Notes under the pieces: generated by a model
Told to the model about the DNA's origin: nothing
Databases searched by the model: none
The model's input: the letters and a program-made list of their open reading frames with translations, nothing else
Shown here: in pieces, positions 1-8,939 of the stretch
Position numbering within the stretch: the first letter of the stretch is position 1
How the letters are laid out: each line of letters starts with the position of its first letter
Made by a program: the position numbers and the translations under genes
NCBI RefSeq assembly: GCF_000526995.1
Contig: NZ_AZUI01000001.1
Location: 4,010,001 to 4,074,000, forward strand
DNA: 64,000 nucleotides
Origin: Lacrimispora indolis DSM 755
GTDB taxonomy: Bacteria > Bacillota > Clostridia > Lachnospirales > Lachnospiraceae
Reading direction: 5' to 3'

Positions 1-968
1 TCTGGAGCTATTTCTCTATAGATCCCTTCTCGATAGAAGCGTTGAAAGGACTTTTTAACGAGACGGTCCTCGCCGGAATGAAACGTAAGGATAGCAACCC
101 GCCCTCCTTCAGCCAGGGCAGCAGGAAGTTTTTCTAAAAATTCATATAACACTTCAAATTCATTATTCACATCAATCCGCAACGCCTGAAAGCATCTTTG
201 ACAGGATTTTTTGATTTCATTATTTCTGTCTTTTTCCGGAATGAATTTCAAAGCATCTTTAATAATTTGCTGGAGCTGATTTGTTGTTGTAATGTCTGTT
301 CCTTTTTTTATTGCAGAAATAATGGCAAGGGCGATTTCTTCGGAATGAGGCTCGTCCGCATTTTCCAGGAGCATACCGTATAATTCCTCGTGGGAAATAG
401 TTTTAAGACGATCCGCTGCAGAGATGCCTTTTGATGGATTGAGCCGTAAGTCTAATGGCCCCTCTGTCTTAAAAGAAAATCCTCTTTCAGGATTGTCTAT
501 TTGCATGGAAGAGACACCCAAATCTGCTAGTATAAAATTCAATGGTCCCGATTGGGACGTTATTTGATCAATATTGGAAAAGTTTGTTTGCTTGATTGTT
601 AAAATTTCCGGACCATAACCTAAGCGCTCCAAACGCTCCCTTGTTCTCGGTAATTCGATAGAATCCACATCAGTAGCATACAAGTGCCCCTTTGAATTAA
701 GACATTTAAGCATCTCTAACGTATGTCCGCCATAGCCTAAGGTTGCATCCAATCCAGTTTGTCCGGGAGTGATTTGTAAGAACTCTAATATTTCTTTCAC
801 GCAAATAGAACGATGCATACCGGCAGGAGTATTTCCTTTTTGAATGACCTTTGCCACAGCATCAGCATATAACTCCGGCTGCAGTTCCTTGTATTTATCT
901 TTAAAGGCTTTTGGGTGAGTACCCTTATACCTGGGGCGGCGCTGATGTTTTTGTTCTTGATTATCCAT
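1..968 (-). CDS. rsmH: 16S rRNA (cytosine1402-N4)-methyltransferase RsmH, 3' end cut by window edge
   Basis: Translating the complementary strand from the ATG at 968 gives an open frame to the window edge, so the C-terminus is missing. RsmH uses S-adenosylmethionine to methylate C1402 of 16S rRNA near the ribosomal P site. Visible family motifs are the SAM loop 'LGYGGHTLEML', 'LADLGVSSMQID', 'RGFSFKTEGPLDLR' and 'FHSGEDRLVK'. About 40 residues precede the usual 'HRSICVKE' start region and include 'RRPRYKGTHPK'; this extension is typical of the stand-alone clostridial RsmH form rather than the copy in the mraZ-fts cluster, and no division genes are adjacent. The start is supported by AGAGGTG 9 nt upstream. 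The assignment is firm; whether a second rsmH exists elsewhere cannot be seen. Confidence 0.9.
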   Translation of the reverse strand, partial: MDNQEQKHQRRPRYKGTHPKAFKDKYKELQPELYADAVAKVIQKGNTPAGMHRSICVKEILEFLQITPGQTGLDATLGYGGHTLEMLKCLNSKGHLYATDVDSIELPRTRERLERLGYGPEILTIKQTNFSNIDQITSQSGPLNFILADLGVSSMQIDNPERGFSFKTEGPLDLRLNPSKGISAADRLKTISHEELYGMLLENADEPHSEEIALAIISAIKKGTDITTTNQLQQIIKDALKFIPEKDRNNEIKKSCQRCFQALRIDVNNEFEVLYEFLEKLPAALAEGGRVAILTFHSGEDRLVKKSFQRFYREGIYREIAP

Positions 969-1259
969 TCTTGCTTTCACCTCTTTAAATATCTGTTTTT
1001 AATGTATGATTCAAAGCGCCTGAGAAACTGACGGCTTTGAATATTCCTATAGATTATATGATATCAAATGCAAGTCATAATAGCAAACCCATAATAAAAG
1101 AATCTGTATGAAAAATCAAGCCTGCAGAGAAAGGAAGAGAATGGTTTTTATTGCATTGAACGGCATCCTCATGTAAAATGGGTTAGCATGTAACTTATCA
1201 AAAATTGAGCGATCCTTTTTGATATGATCCAGTTTTTGAATTAAAGGAGAGGCTTAGAT

Positions 1260-2711
1260 ATGGATATTAGAAGTTTTCGTAATGATATAATCAGTGAGGA
1301 TATTGTAAAGGCACTTCGTGGCCTGGAGTATGATATACCTACAGAAGTTCAGGCCAGAGTTATTCCGACTGCTTTAGAAAAAAATGATCTGATTGTCAAA
1401 GCACAGACGGGAAGCGGAAAGACTGCCGCATACGCAATTCCAATATGTGAATTAATTGAATGGCTTGAAAATAAGCCGCAGGCGCTTATTTTGACGCCAA
1501 CAAGGGAACTGGCTGTTCAGGTAAAAGAGGATTTTACCAATATAGGCAGATTTAAACGAATAAAAGCAGCGGCAATCTATGGAAGACACCCATTTTCTAT
1601 GGAGAAAGCAGAGCTGAAACAGAAAACACATGTAGCCATTGGTACACCGGGGCGTGTCATGGATCACATAAAAAAAGGAACATTACCTTTAAGTATGATC
1701 AAATGCTTAGTAATTGATGAAGCTGACCGAATGCTGGATATGGGGTTTATTGAACAGGTAGAAGCAATTATGAATGAACTGCCCGGGGAACGGATGACAA
1801 TGTTGTTTTCCGCTACCATGTCCGATGAAGTAAAACGCATATCATCAAATTATATGAGAAACCCTGTCAATATAGATGTCAGCGAGTCTGGTATCACGAC
1901 AGCCGATATTGATCATTTTCTTTATATAACCGATGAAGAAGATAAATTTAAACTACTTACTGATGTTACGATTATGGAAAATCCGGATAGCTGCATCATC
2001 TTTTGCAGCACAAAGGACCGGGTGGATATGGTATGCAGCCGTTTGCAGGATTTAGGATATCCCTGTAATAAAATCCATGGCGGAATGGAACAGGATGATC
2101 GGTTATCTGCAATGAAACGTTTTAAAAGGGGAGAGTACCGCTATTTAGCAGCCACAGATTTGGCAGCAAGAGGGATCGATATAGAGAATATTTCTCTGGT
2201 TATAAACTATGACATTCCTCTGGATGAGGAAAACTATGTCCATCGTACAGGGAGGACAGGACGTGCAGGGCAAAAAGGGAAGGCCATATCCTTCGTGGTA
2301 ACAGCACAAACCAGATATTTGCATGACATAGAAGAACTGATCGGATTTAAAATTCAGGAAAGAACGAAACCTGCCAAGGAGGAAGTAAGCAATCAGAAGC
2401 CTTCTTTTGATGAAAAAGTGAATACGGCTCCTCAGATTAAAAAGATGAAAAGTGATCAATTGAATAAAGAAATAATGAAACTACGTTTCAATGGCGGAAA
2501 GAAAAAGAAGCTCAGAGCAACAAATTTTGTTGGAGTCATATCCAATCTGGAAGGTGTTGAGGCAGAGGATATTGGAATCATAAGTATTCAAGATACCCTT
2601 ACCTATATAGAAATACTAAACGGTAAAGGCCCATTGGTACTGGAAGCTATGAAAAATACAACGATTTGCGGTAAGCTATTGAAGGTTACAAAGGCAATGG
2701 ATAAGATTTAA
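1260..2711 (+). CDS. dbpA: DEAD-box ATP-dependent RNA helicase DbpA (YxiN type)
   Basis: This 483-residue protein is a superfamily 2 RNA helicase acting in 50S ribosome assembly. Helicase motifs run in order: Walker A 'AQTGSGKT' (about 48-55), 'PTRELA' (80-85), 'TPGR' (129-132), 'DEAD' (153-156), 'SAT' (184-186) and 'HRTGRTGR' near 340. The last 75 residues (from '[18 protein letters not shown]') form the DbpA RNA-recognition domain, which in the B. subtilis and E. coli proteins binds hairpin 92 of 23S rRNA. Length matches B. subtilis YxiN (about 480). The start is preceded by AAAGGAGAGG. It is monocistronic and divergent from rsmH, with 291 bp between them that should hold both promoters. 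The C-terminal domain separates it from CshA- or RhlE-type helicases. Confidence 0.93.
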   Translation: MDIRSFRNDIISEDIVKALRGLEYDIPTEVQARVIPTALEKNDLIVKAQTGSGKTAAYAIPICELIEWLENKPQALILTPTRELAVQVKEDFTNIGRFKRIKAAAIYGRHPFSMEKAELKQKTHVAIGTPGRVMDHIKKGTLPLSMIKCLVIDEADRMLDMGFIEQVEAIMNELPGERMTMLFSATMSDEVKRISSNYMRNPVNIDVSESGITTADIDHFLYITDEEDKFKLLTDVTIMENPDSCIIFCSTKDRVDMVCSRLQDLGYPCNKIHGGMEQDDRLSAMKRFKRGEYRYLAATDLAARGIDIENISLVINYDIPLDEENYVHRTGRTGRAGQKGKAISFVVTAQTRYLHDIEELIGFKIQERTKPAKEEVSNQKPSFDEKVNTAPQIKKMKSDQLNKEIMKLRFNGGKKKKLRATNFVGVISNLEGVEAEDIGIISIQDTLTYIEILNGKGPLVLEAMKNTTICGKLLKVTKAMDKI

Positions 2712-2734
2712 AAGGTTCTGCAAGTAGATAAAAG

Positions 2735-2771
2735 ATCCCCCTGCCTTTCAGGATCGGAAGGACAGGGGGAT
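2735..2771. terminator. Hairpin between convergent dbpA and hydrolase genes
   Basis: The arms ATCCCCCTG and CAGGGGGAT pair, with an imperfect CCTT/AAGG continuation. On the minus strand the hairpin is followed by TTTT, so it is better as a terminator for the leftward hydrolase gene; the plus-strand side lacks a T run. Confidence 0.55.
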
Positions 2772-2838
2772 AAGATACTCGCTTGTAAATGAATGAATCG
2801 TACAAGGAGCGATGCCTTAAAAGCTTATCTAATTAATT

Positions 2839-3681
2839 TTACTGCAAAAACCGGTTCTTAATCTGTCTTGCCACCGGTAGATAATCCTGTGGATGAAGTT
2901 CGTGTCCGGCCCCTTCCATTGTATAGAGGACTGAGTCCGGGATGGTTTTTGCCAGCATTACTCCGTGTATATAGGGAATGACCACATCTTCCGTACCATG
3001 AATGACCAGTGCAGGAATTTGAATTTCAGAAATCCGGCCAAGCTCGTTACCGGTTACCTGGGCACAGGAATGATTGATGCGGCTGGCATAGTTGGCAGCT
3101 CTTTCAATATCCGTCTTGATCATATCCCTGATGTGCTCCAAATCCTTTGGCCGGCTGCTTTTGTTGGTAACCTGCCATTGGCTGATTGTGTACTCTATGA
3201 GTTCCTCATTATTGACCGGAATTTTTTGCCCAAATATGGCAAAGAATTCATTCACTTCATCTGAAGAATAAGGCAGATTCTCAGCACCTTCCGCAAAATA
3301 CATGGAGGACAGCAGTACAATGCCGCAAACACGATCAGGATGGCGCAGTGCTGTCATTTGTGTCAGCATACCGCCCATAGACATTCCCGTAATAACTGCT
3401 TTTTTGATATTGTAGCCATCCAGTACCACGATTGTATCATCAGCCAGCTCCTCGAAAGTATATTCCGGTTTTCCGGGAGGATAAGACGTTGATTTACCTG
3501 TATCCCGATTGTCATAGCGGATTACAAAAAATCCCTCTTCAGCCAATCGTTCACAAAAAGGTGTTTCCCACCATATCATAGAGCTTACTGCGCCCATAAT
3601 TAAAAGAATTGGCGGATCATCCGGATTACCGAAGCTTTCCGTGTAAAGTGAAACTTGGTCAGACGTTACTGTTTTAATCAT
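2839..3681 (-). CDS. Alpha/beta hydrolase (RdmC/esterase-like)
   Basis: A 280-residue alpha/beta-hydrolase-fold enzyme, predicted cytoplasmic (no signal peptide). The nucleophile elbow is 'GMSMGG' with Ser101; the acid is Asp232 in 'HGTEDVV'; the catalytic His is His260 in 'GAGHELHP'. The oxyanion strand region 'PPILLIMG' lies at 23-30 and 'RYDNRDTGKS' at 55-64 is typical of the small-molecule esterase/haloalkane-type branch, including the aclacinomycin methylesterase family. The substrate cannot be deduced. It stands alone: dbpA is convergent, and 410 bp separate it from the next leftward gene. An esterase or lactonase role is most likely. Confidence 0.85.
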   Translation of the reverse strand: MIKTVTSDQVSLYTESFGNPDDPPILLIMGAVSSMIWWETPFCERLAEEGFFVIRYDNRDTGKSTSYPPGKPEYTFEELADDTIVVLDGYNIKKAVITGMSMGGMLTQMTALRHPDRVCGIVLLSSMYFAEGAENLPYSSDEVNEFFAIFGQKIPVNNEELIEYTISQWQVTNKSSRPKDLEHIRDMIKTDIERAANYASRINHSCAQVTGNELGRISEIQIPALVIHGTEDVVIPYIHGVMLAKTIPDSVLYTMEGAGHELHPQDYLPVARQIKNRFLQ

Positions 3682-4091
3682 AAAAACACTCCTTTAAGAA
3701 GAAACGTAAAAGTACAGACATATAGCTGCCTGTACTGATAATCGGAAAAGTCTGTTTTATCAATTCATAAAATACAAATCAAATAACACCCCCCCTTTAA
3801 TAGCAGGGAAGCAATTGTACTGATACGTATTATAAAAGGCATCACGTATGGACAGACCAATCCCGATTATTCTGTTAATTGGTACTTTTTTTATCGGGAT
3901 AAAATCAACACACGCAATTCCTCCATTCAAATAAGATAGTCAAAGAATAACATGAAAGATGCTAAATATCAACGGATAAATAAATAATTTCCTTCCGACG
4001 AAGGGATACAAGACCGTCTGACCGGGCTTCTTTTCCGGGCACACATATTTAAAACCTTTGAATACTGTATTCAGTTTGCCTATGGTGCCAT
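3682..4091. other. Intergenic region with several inverted repeats, no gene
   Basis: No convincing coding frame is present. It should hold the promoter of the leftward hydrolase and the end of the Crp/Fnr transcript. Visible dyads are AGTACAG/CTGTACT (3711-3736), ATCCCGAT/ATCGGGAT (3860-3900) and GAATACTGTATTC (4060-4072). TGTACTGATA occurs twice (3731 and 3816), 85 bp apart, which could be paired operator sites. Confidence 0.45.
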
Positions 4092-4751
4092 TCAAAAAGA
4101 ATCAGCAGATCTGCGAATCAATTCATCACGGTCAAGGATCAGATACCCATTGTCTTTTTTGTCCAATATCCTGTCAGTACATAGCTGGTTCAGCAGGCGG
4201 AACATATGCCTGTAACTCATACCTATTGAAGAGGACACATCTGTCAGCACGTCATTGAATACGTTATTATGCGAAGACTCTAAAATGTAGGAGCATAAAC
4301 GTTCCTCTCCGGAATACAGGGCAGTGAACACATAATTTTTTGAACTGTACAATAGTTTAATAGAAAGTTCACTTCCAAGCCTGTTTAAAAAGGCAAGATT
4401 GTTTTTTAAATCAACGGCGTATTCTTTATAAGGTAATGCAATGCATTCAAAATCGGTTATAGCGATAACACTGGTTGCCGCAATCGAGGCATTGGTCATT
4501 AATTCAATGTCACCTATAATTCCATCGGAAATGTAATAGCACAAAACTAAATCTTTTCCGTTTTTTGCAATGGTACAAACCTTGGCCCTTCCTTTTACAA
4601 CAATTAAAAAATATGAAATTGGCATTCCTTCATTAAAAATGGTTTCACCGGCTTTAAACCTCAGGCATAAGCCTGCATCCAGAATCATATTTTTTATACC
4701 ATATCCTTCTAATCTCTTAAGATGCTCATTTTTCAAACGGCTGCTTTGCAT
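4092..4751 (-). CDS. Crp/Fnr-family transcriptional regulator (YeiL-like)
   Basis: A 219-residue regulator with an N-terminal cyclic-nucleotide-binding-like sensor domain (about 20-140; 'FKAGETIFNEGMPISYFLIVVKGRAKV') and a C-terminal winged helix (about 150-215; 'TDVSSSIGMSYRHMFRLLNQL'). The sensor domain lacks the Cys set of Fe-S Fnr proteins, and a cAMP phosphate cassette is not obvious, so the signal is unknown. It resembles E. coli YeiL in length and in the 'RHMFRLLNQL' recognition helix. The gene is divergent from a DMT-type permease; the 106-bp gap contains a perfect dyad (4798-4807), so control of the permease and of itself is the likely arrangement. That arrangement is inference from position. 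Confidence 0.85.
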   Translation of the reverse strand: MQSSRLKNEHLKRLEGYGIKNMILDAGLCLRFKAGETIFNEGMPISYFLIVVKGRAKVCTIAKNGKDLVLCYYISDGIIGDIELMTNASIAATSVIAITDFECIALPYKEYAVDLKNNLAFLNRLGSELSIKLLYSSKNYVFTALYSGEERLCSYILESSHNNVFNDVLTDVSSSIGMSYRHMFRLLNQLCTDRILDKKDNGYLILDRDELIRRSADSF

Positions 4752-4797
4752 TTATGTCCTCCCCCGGGTTATACAGAATTTATCATATTATCAGTAT

Positions 4798-4807
4798 GAC
4801 ATATGTC
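4798..4807. promoter_or_regulatory. Palindrome GACATATGTC in the divergent Crp/Fnr-permease promoter
   Basis: A perfect 10-bp palindrome, with partial symmetry continuing outward (TAT on the left, CTA on the right). It lies in the only gap between a Crp/Fnr regulator and the divergent permease gene, the expected place for the regulator's operator. It does not match the Fnr consensus TTGAT-N4-ATCAA. Confidence 0.4.
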
Positions 4808-4857
4808 CTATGGGAATGTCAATTTGTATTATACAATGGCCTTACGGAGGTGATTAT

Positions 4858-5976
4858 ATGTATAATATACTATCGTTATTAACGGGATTAGTTATTGCAG
4901 TGATGGTTGCGGTCAACGGCAGGCTTACTCTTCTATGGGGGGTTTTTGGTGCGGCAGCAATCATTCATGTCATAGGCGCTGTATTTGCATACATACTTTG
5001 CAGGCTGACAAAGAAAAAGATTGCCGTAAAGAAAAATCTGCCGGTCTGGTTGTATCTGGGCGGGGCTATTGGTGTTTTGACCACAGTTTTTAATAATTTT
5101 GCCTACGGGAAAATCAGCTTGACCAGTATCGTAGCCCTGGGGCTGTTTGGCCAGACGGTAACTTCACTGTTAATTGACTGTCTGGATCTCTTTGGCATGA
5201 AAAAGCATTTATTCAGAAAGTCATCTGCTTTTGGTCTCATTTTTTCGCTGGCCGGTATTTTTGTAATGCTGGACAATTCCGTGGATACAGCACTGTATGC
5301 GGTACTCCTTTCTTTCTGTGCAGGAATTACAATCGTCCTTTCACGGACAGTAAATGCGAGACTGTCACGGCACAGTGGGGAGCTGCAGAGTTCATTCATA
5401 AACCATGTTATAGGGCTTCCGATTGCAGTTGCAATCGCAGCCATTTTTGGAAAAAGCAATATATCATTAATCCTTCAGGCACCTTTGCCGGATCTGTGGA
5501 TTTATTTGGGAGGGGTACTTGGTGTGTCCGCCGTATATTTGTGTAATGTAACGGTTCCTAAAGTAACTGCATTCCGGTTGACGCTTTTAACGTTTGTGGG
5601 CCAGGTGTTCATGGGAATTGCAATTGATATATTCACAAAGATTGAATACCCAGAAACAACATTGATCGGAGGAGTGCTGGTTGCCGTCGGAATCGTTATA
5701 AACATGATATATGAACAGATTTTGTGCAGCAAGGAGAGTAAGAGTAAAAAGTACTGGGAAGAAATGAATGACCTTAAAAGGAATTACCAGAATCATCTCT
5801 TGGAACTTGCAAATAAACCGATGCCCTCCCCTCCTGCTGCTGTATTTGAAACACGCCTGAAAGGCGGAATCTGCTGTCCTTATTGCTGGACGGCACAATC
5901 CTCCAATCGAAATTTTTGTCATGGTTATAAGTGCAATGCCAGATTTGTCTTTGAGGATGAGCCGGATGAATCATAA
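4858..5976 (+). CDS. DMT/YdcZ-type permease with C-terminal zinc-ribbon tail
   Basis: The frame is open from 4570, but the real start is ATG 4858, preceded by ACGGAGGTGAT; the upstream part is antisense to the regulator. The 372-residue product has two tandem hydrophobic YdcZ/DUF606-like halves (about 1-140 and 145-290; the first opens 'LLTGLVIAVMVAVNGRLTL', a DUF606 hallmark), about 9-10 membrane helices in total. After the last helix ('AVGIVINMIYEQ') comes a soluble tail of about 75 residues ending in a zinc-ribbon pattern: 'CCPYC', then 'CHGYKC'. DMT permeases normally lack such a tail. The substrate is unknown. Control by the divergent Crp/Fnr protein is likely from position. Confidence 0.8.
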   Translation: MYNILSLLTGLVIAVMVAVNGRLTLLWGVFGAAAIIHVIGAVFAYILCRLTKKKIAVKKNLPVWLYLGGAIGVLTTVFNNFAYGKISLTSIVALGLFGQTVTSLLIDCLDLFGMKKHLFRKSSAFGLIFSLAGIFVMLDNSVDTALYAVLLSFCAGITIVLSRTVNARLSRHSGELQSSFINHVIGLPIAVAIAAIFGKSNISLILQAPLPDLWIYLGGVLGVSAVYLCNVTVPKVTAFRLTLLTFVGQVFMGIAIDIFTKIEYPETTLIGGVLVAVGIVINMIYEQILCSKESKSKKYWEEMNDLKRNYQNHLLELANKPMPSPPAAVFETRLKGGICCPYCWTAQSSNRNFCHGYKCNARFVFEDEPDES

Positions 5977-6218
5977 AATAGAAACAAAGGAAGCGGGCAT
6001 AAGACTTTTAAGTTAAGGTCCTGAAGGTTGTTTTAAGGAAGAGTATAAGTTGCATCCACAAGTATGTTTGATAGAAACATATTCCGGCACCACAGGGCAG
6101 ATTCAGCGGGCATCTTTTTGGGTATTCCATTGTGTCAACAGATCCTGCAATTACACAATTTTTCCAGAACCCACATATGATAAAAGGAACAGAAAATTTT
6201 AAGGAGGATGATGGGGAA

Positions 6219-7229
6219 ATGTCCTGTCAATCAGAACCTTTAACAATTAAAAGCCCAGGTAATATAAGCGGCTTATCTTTATCACATAGTCCGAACCAAA
6301 TCGATATAGAATTTGAACGTCTCATGGATTACATTAAAGAAAAAGACGTTTTTGAAATGACGGAAGCTGTTAAACAGAATTTAAGACACTTCAGTGCGAC
6401 AGATAACCGGCTATATACCAGTTCCATAAATTTTATTAATCTGCATAAGCTTTGGGGGACTTATTACCCGGAAAAGGGAGATTTTGAACTTGCAGAAAAC
6501 AGGGCCCATGCACTTGTTGAACACAGGGAAGATTTTGAATGGCTTTATAATATTCTTAAAGACTACCGCTCAAAACGAATACTTGTTAATATACTTTGTT
6601 ACTGGCTTATGTCGGATACTAAAAGAATTGGGCAGATATATGAAAAAACATTCAGCCAATATTTTGACCTTGATATTGTAAAATGTGATGAAAATGAGGT
6701 GTTTGTGGATATCGGGGCATATATAGGAGATACCGTTGTTAATTACTCAAAGGTTTTCGGAAAAAACTGCTATAAAAGGATGTACTGCTATGAAATAGTA
6801 CCTGCCAATATAGAATATATAGAAAAGAATGTGGAGCTCTTTAAGCTTGACGATGTAATTATTAGAAAAAAGGGCGCAAGCAATAGAAACGGTACGATGT
6901 ATCTTTCTTCCAACGTTTTATCTTCCATAAGCCAGTTGTCTGATAAGGGAGCCATAGCTGTTCCAATTACAAAAGTAGATGATGATATAGAAGAAAACGT
7001 GACCTTTATTAAAATGGATATTGAAGGCGGAGAAGAGGAGGCCCTTTTAGGCTGTCTGGCAAAAATAAGGGAAGGCCATCCAAAGTTCGCTCTAAGCATA
7101 TACCATAATCACAAAGATATTTGGAAATTGGCCCGCATCATTTATGATGTGGATCCTTCCTACAACTTTTATATACGCTATTATGGATCTACAATATTCC
7201 CGACCGAATATGTTCTGTATGCAGTTTAG
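6219..7229 (+). CDS. FkbM-family SAM-dependent methyltransferase
   Basis: A 336-residue protein with an N-terminal region of unknown fold (about 1-170) and a class I methyltransferase domain (about 175-335). The SAM-binding loop is 'EVFVDIGAYIGDTVVNY', the acidic strand-2 residue is in 'RMYCYEIVP', and the FkbM signature is 'FIKMDIEGGEEEALLG'. FkbM relatives methylate hydroxyl groups on sugars or polyketides and often lie near glycan genes; none is adjacent here, so the substrate is open. The frame opens at GTG 6132, but AAGGAGG at 6201 points to ATG 6219, in frame. A terminator follows about 100 nt downstream. Confidence 0.8.
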   Translation: MSCQSEPLTIKSPGNISGLSLSHSPNQIDIEFERLMDYIKEKDVFEMTEAVKQNLRHFSATDNRLYTSSINFINLHKLWGTYYPEKGDFELAENRAHALVEHREDFEWLYNILKDYRSKRILVNILCYWLMSDTKRIGQIYEKTFSQYFDLDIVKCDENEVFVDIGAYIGDTVVNYSKVFGKNCYKRMYCYEIVPANIEYIEKNVELFKLDDVIIRKKGASNRNGTMYLSSNVLSSISQLSDKGAIAVPITKVDDDIEENVTFIKMDIEGGEEEALLGCLAKIREGHPKFALSIYHNHKDIWKLARIIYDVDPSYNFYIRYYGSTIFPTEYVLYAV

Positions 7230-7330
7230 AATATCTCTTAAGCCAACATAAATCAGTGTGGAAATTAATTTGTGCTGAGGCCGGCGACAGGACTTGCTGG
7301 TGGGGTCATCACTATCATATTCTTTCGGAG

Positions 7331-7364
7331 GAGCGTCACATTTTGTGAAGCTCCTTATTTTTAT
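7331..7364 (+). terminator. Rho-independent terminator of the FkbM gene
   Basis: GGAGC-G-TCACA pairs with TGTGA-A-GCTCC across a TTT loop, followed by TTATTTTTA. The stem is 11 positions with one internal mismatch. The rest of 7230-7604 shows no gene. Confidence 0.75.
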
Positions 7365-7604
7365 GTTGTTCAGGAGGATTTTATTGGAAACTGATTTCAC
7401 AGTCTTATGGGAGATTTTTTGCTCTCGCTTTTGATAAAATGTATTTTTTGACGGGAACTTGGTGCGGAAGATCGCAGGCAAAGCAGATTATTATTTGTTA
7501 GAATTGTAGATTAAGAGAATAGGGATACAGCCCTATACTTTTAATTCGAAATCAGATATAATAAAGGCTGGCATTTAACACAGTCCTCAATACGGAGGTT
7601 TTAT

Positions 7605-7955
7605 ATGGAAAAACATCGCATATTTACAACCAGTGTTTCAAGTGTGTATCCTCATTATGTGGCTAAAGCTGAAAGAAAAGGCCACACAAAAGACGAGGTG
7701 GATGAAATCATATGCTGGCTGACCGGATATAGCCAGGATGAATTAGAGGTTCAATTAGAAAAAGACGCGGATTTTGAAACCTTTTTTTCAGAAGCTCCGG
7801 CTTTAAATCCATCAAGACTTTTAATTAAAGGCGTTATCTGCGGCATACGGGTGGAGGATATGGAAGATACCCTAATGCGGGAAATTCGTTATTTGGATAA
7901 ATTAGTAGATGAGTTGTCAAAAGGCAAGAAAATGGATAAAATTTTGCGCCATTAA
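7605..7955 (+). CDS. DUF2200 family protein
   Basis: A 116-residue soluble protein matching the DUF2200 pattern: '[20 protein letters not shown]', '[19 protein letters not shown]' and '[19 protein letters not shown]'. Members are small, widespread in Firmicutes and proteobacteria, and have no established biochemical role. The start has ACGGAGG at the proper spacing. An 80-bp gap separates it from the DUF6506 gene on the same strand, so co-transcription is possible. No catalytic motif or signal peptide is visible. Confidence 0.85.
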   Translation: MEKHRIFTTSVSSVYPHYVAKAERKGHTKDEVDEIICWLTGYSQDELEVQLEKDADFETFFSEAPALNPSRLLIKGVICGIRVEDMEDTLMREIRYLDKLVDELSKGKKMDKILRH

Positions 7956-8035
7956 AATTTGAAAAATATTCTGTTTCAGCATAATGGAAAGCAGGGGTTT
8001 TGATTAAAAAATCATCTATATAAGGAGAGGATAAC

Positions 8036-8341
8036 ATGAAGAAAAAGTTTGCATTTTTACTGATGGGAAGTCACTATGATCCGGAGGTGCATCAGGCTTG
8101 TTTTGAAACAGAAAAGCAGGTCAGTTATGTTTTTACTGTCAGAAATTTTAAAGAGGCTTGTGATAAGCTTGTCTTTTTAGAAAGAGAAGGCGTTGGGGCG
8201 GTGGAATTATGCGGAGCGTTTGGAGAAGAAGGCGCACAAAAATTGATTGAACTTACAAACAATAAAATAGCCATAGGTTATGTCACCCACAAGCCGGAAC
8301 AGGATCATTTGTTTTCTGATTTTTTCTCCAGATTTGGTTGA
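8036..8341 (+). CDS. DUF6506-like small protein
   Basis: A 101-residue protein beginning 'MKKKFAFLLMGSHYDPEVHQ' with a strong ribosome site (AAGGAGAGG). It has no signal peptide; the N-terminal hydrophobic stretch is a short strand, and the 'GAVELCGAFGEEGAQKL' segment suggests an alpha/beta fold. The pattern fits the uncharacterised DUF6506 family. Its 3' end abuts a decayed DUF6273-like fragment. No function can be given. Confidence 0.7.
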   Translation: MKKKFAFLLMGSHYDPEVHQACFETEKQVSYVFTVRNFKEACDKLVFLEREGVGAVELCGAFGEEGAQKLIELTNNKIAIGYVTHKPEQDHLFSDFFSRFG

Positions 8342-8521
8342 AGCAGGCGGATGCAGCTTGTATGTGTATGACAAAGCCAACAAGGTTAATTATATCGCCA
8401 GGGAAGGAAAAGAAACAGGCTGTTCTGCAGTATCCGGACCTATGCCAATGTCAGTCTGGCCCGTGACGGCGTGCGTCCTGCTTTAAAGCTTAATTCAGAG
8501 CTGCAAAGCAGGCATTTGTAA
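8342..8521 (+). pseudogene. Frameshifted C-terminal remnant of a DUF6273-like protein
   Basis: Two adjoining frames carry recognisable pieces. About 8342-8430 reads 'YVYDKANKVNYIAREGKE'; after a frame change near 8425-8437 the segment 8438-8521 reads 'TYANVSLARDGVRPALKLN' and stops. The ending 'GVRPALKLN' is the hallmark close of DUF6273 domains found in clostridial cell-surface and phage-associated proteins. The N-terminal part and a start codon are missing. It is read as a relic rather than a gene. Confidence 0.5.
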
Positions 8522-8570
8522 ACGTTATGGGATATAATAAGTATAGGGTAAGGACTTCCCATTGAGGAAT

Positions 8571-8596
8571 CAGGCGGTTTTAAAGGCCTGTTTTTT
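8571..8596 (+). terminator. Short hairpin with T6 tail
   Basis: CAGGC and GCCTG pair across a 10-nt loop, followed by TTTTTT. The stem is only 5 bp, but the T run is good; it would end transcription from the DUF6506 gene and the decayed fragment. Confidence 0.5.
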
Positions 8597-8734
8597 AATA
8601 ACATAATTTTTGCCGGGGAATCACCAGTTTCATAAGAACTTTTTTATTCTTATGTCATGTGGAATCCATAACACTGATGACATGAATAACGGTCAAACTA
8701 TAAGAAAAATATAATGGAAATGTGTTGAATTTGA

Positions 8735-8768
8735 GGGCATGAGGGTGAAAACCTTCATGTCCTTTCTA
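8735..8768 (+). terminator. Hairpin with short T tail
   Basis: GGGCATGAGGG pairs with CCTTCATGTCC over 11 positions (two G-U) around TGAAAA, followed by TTTCTAT. No gene lies directly upstream, so it may be a relic terminator or a leader structure. Confidence 0.45.
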
Positions 8769-8875
8769 TAGAAACATATGGATTCTTCATCTCACATAAA
8801 TTAATATATCCCATTATTAGCGTTGTACTTTAGCAGCAATTTGAACGGTCCATAACCTGGGGAAAACTATTTTTC

Positions 8876-8904
8876 TTTACGAAATCCAAGACTGGTACTA
8901 TAAT
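8876..8904 (+). promoter_or_regulatory. Sigma-A-type promoter of the C39-like gene
   Basis: TTTACG (8876-8881) and TATAAT (8899-8904) are separated by exactly 17 bp, 36 bp ahead of the start codon. The -10 is a perfect consensus; the -35 matches 4 of 6. Confidence 0.65.
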
Positions 8905-8939
8905 GCTCCTATAATAGAAATTTAGCAAGGAGGAAAAAA

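Larger units (their letters stand above)
8522..8939. other. Intergenic region with hairpins and a promoter
   Basis: No coding frame of note. It holds, in order, a terminator-like hairpin (8571-8596), a TCATGT/ACATGA dyad (about 8650-8689), a longer hairpin (8735-8762) and the promoter of the following gene (8876-8904). Confidence 0.6.

Noticed and set aside
4570..4857. Long N-terminal extension of the DMT permease frame
   Set aside because: Antisense to the Crp/Fnr gene; ATG 4858 has a clear ribosome site and starts at the first membrane helix.
7092..7481. 129-codon minus-strand frame across the FkbM 3' end
   Set aside because: It is antisense to the methyltransferase and crosses its terminator; no ribosome site or family match.
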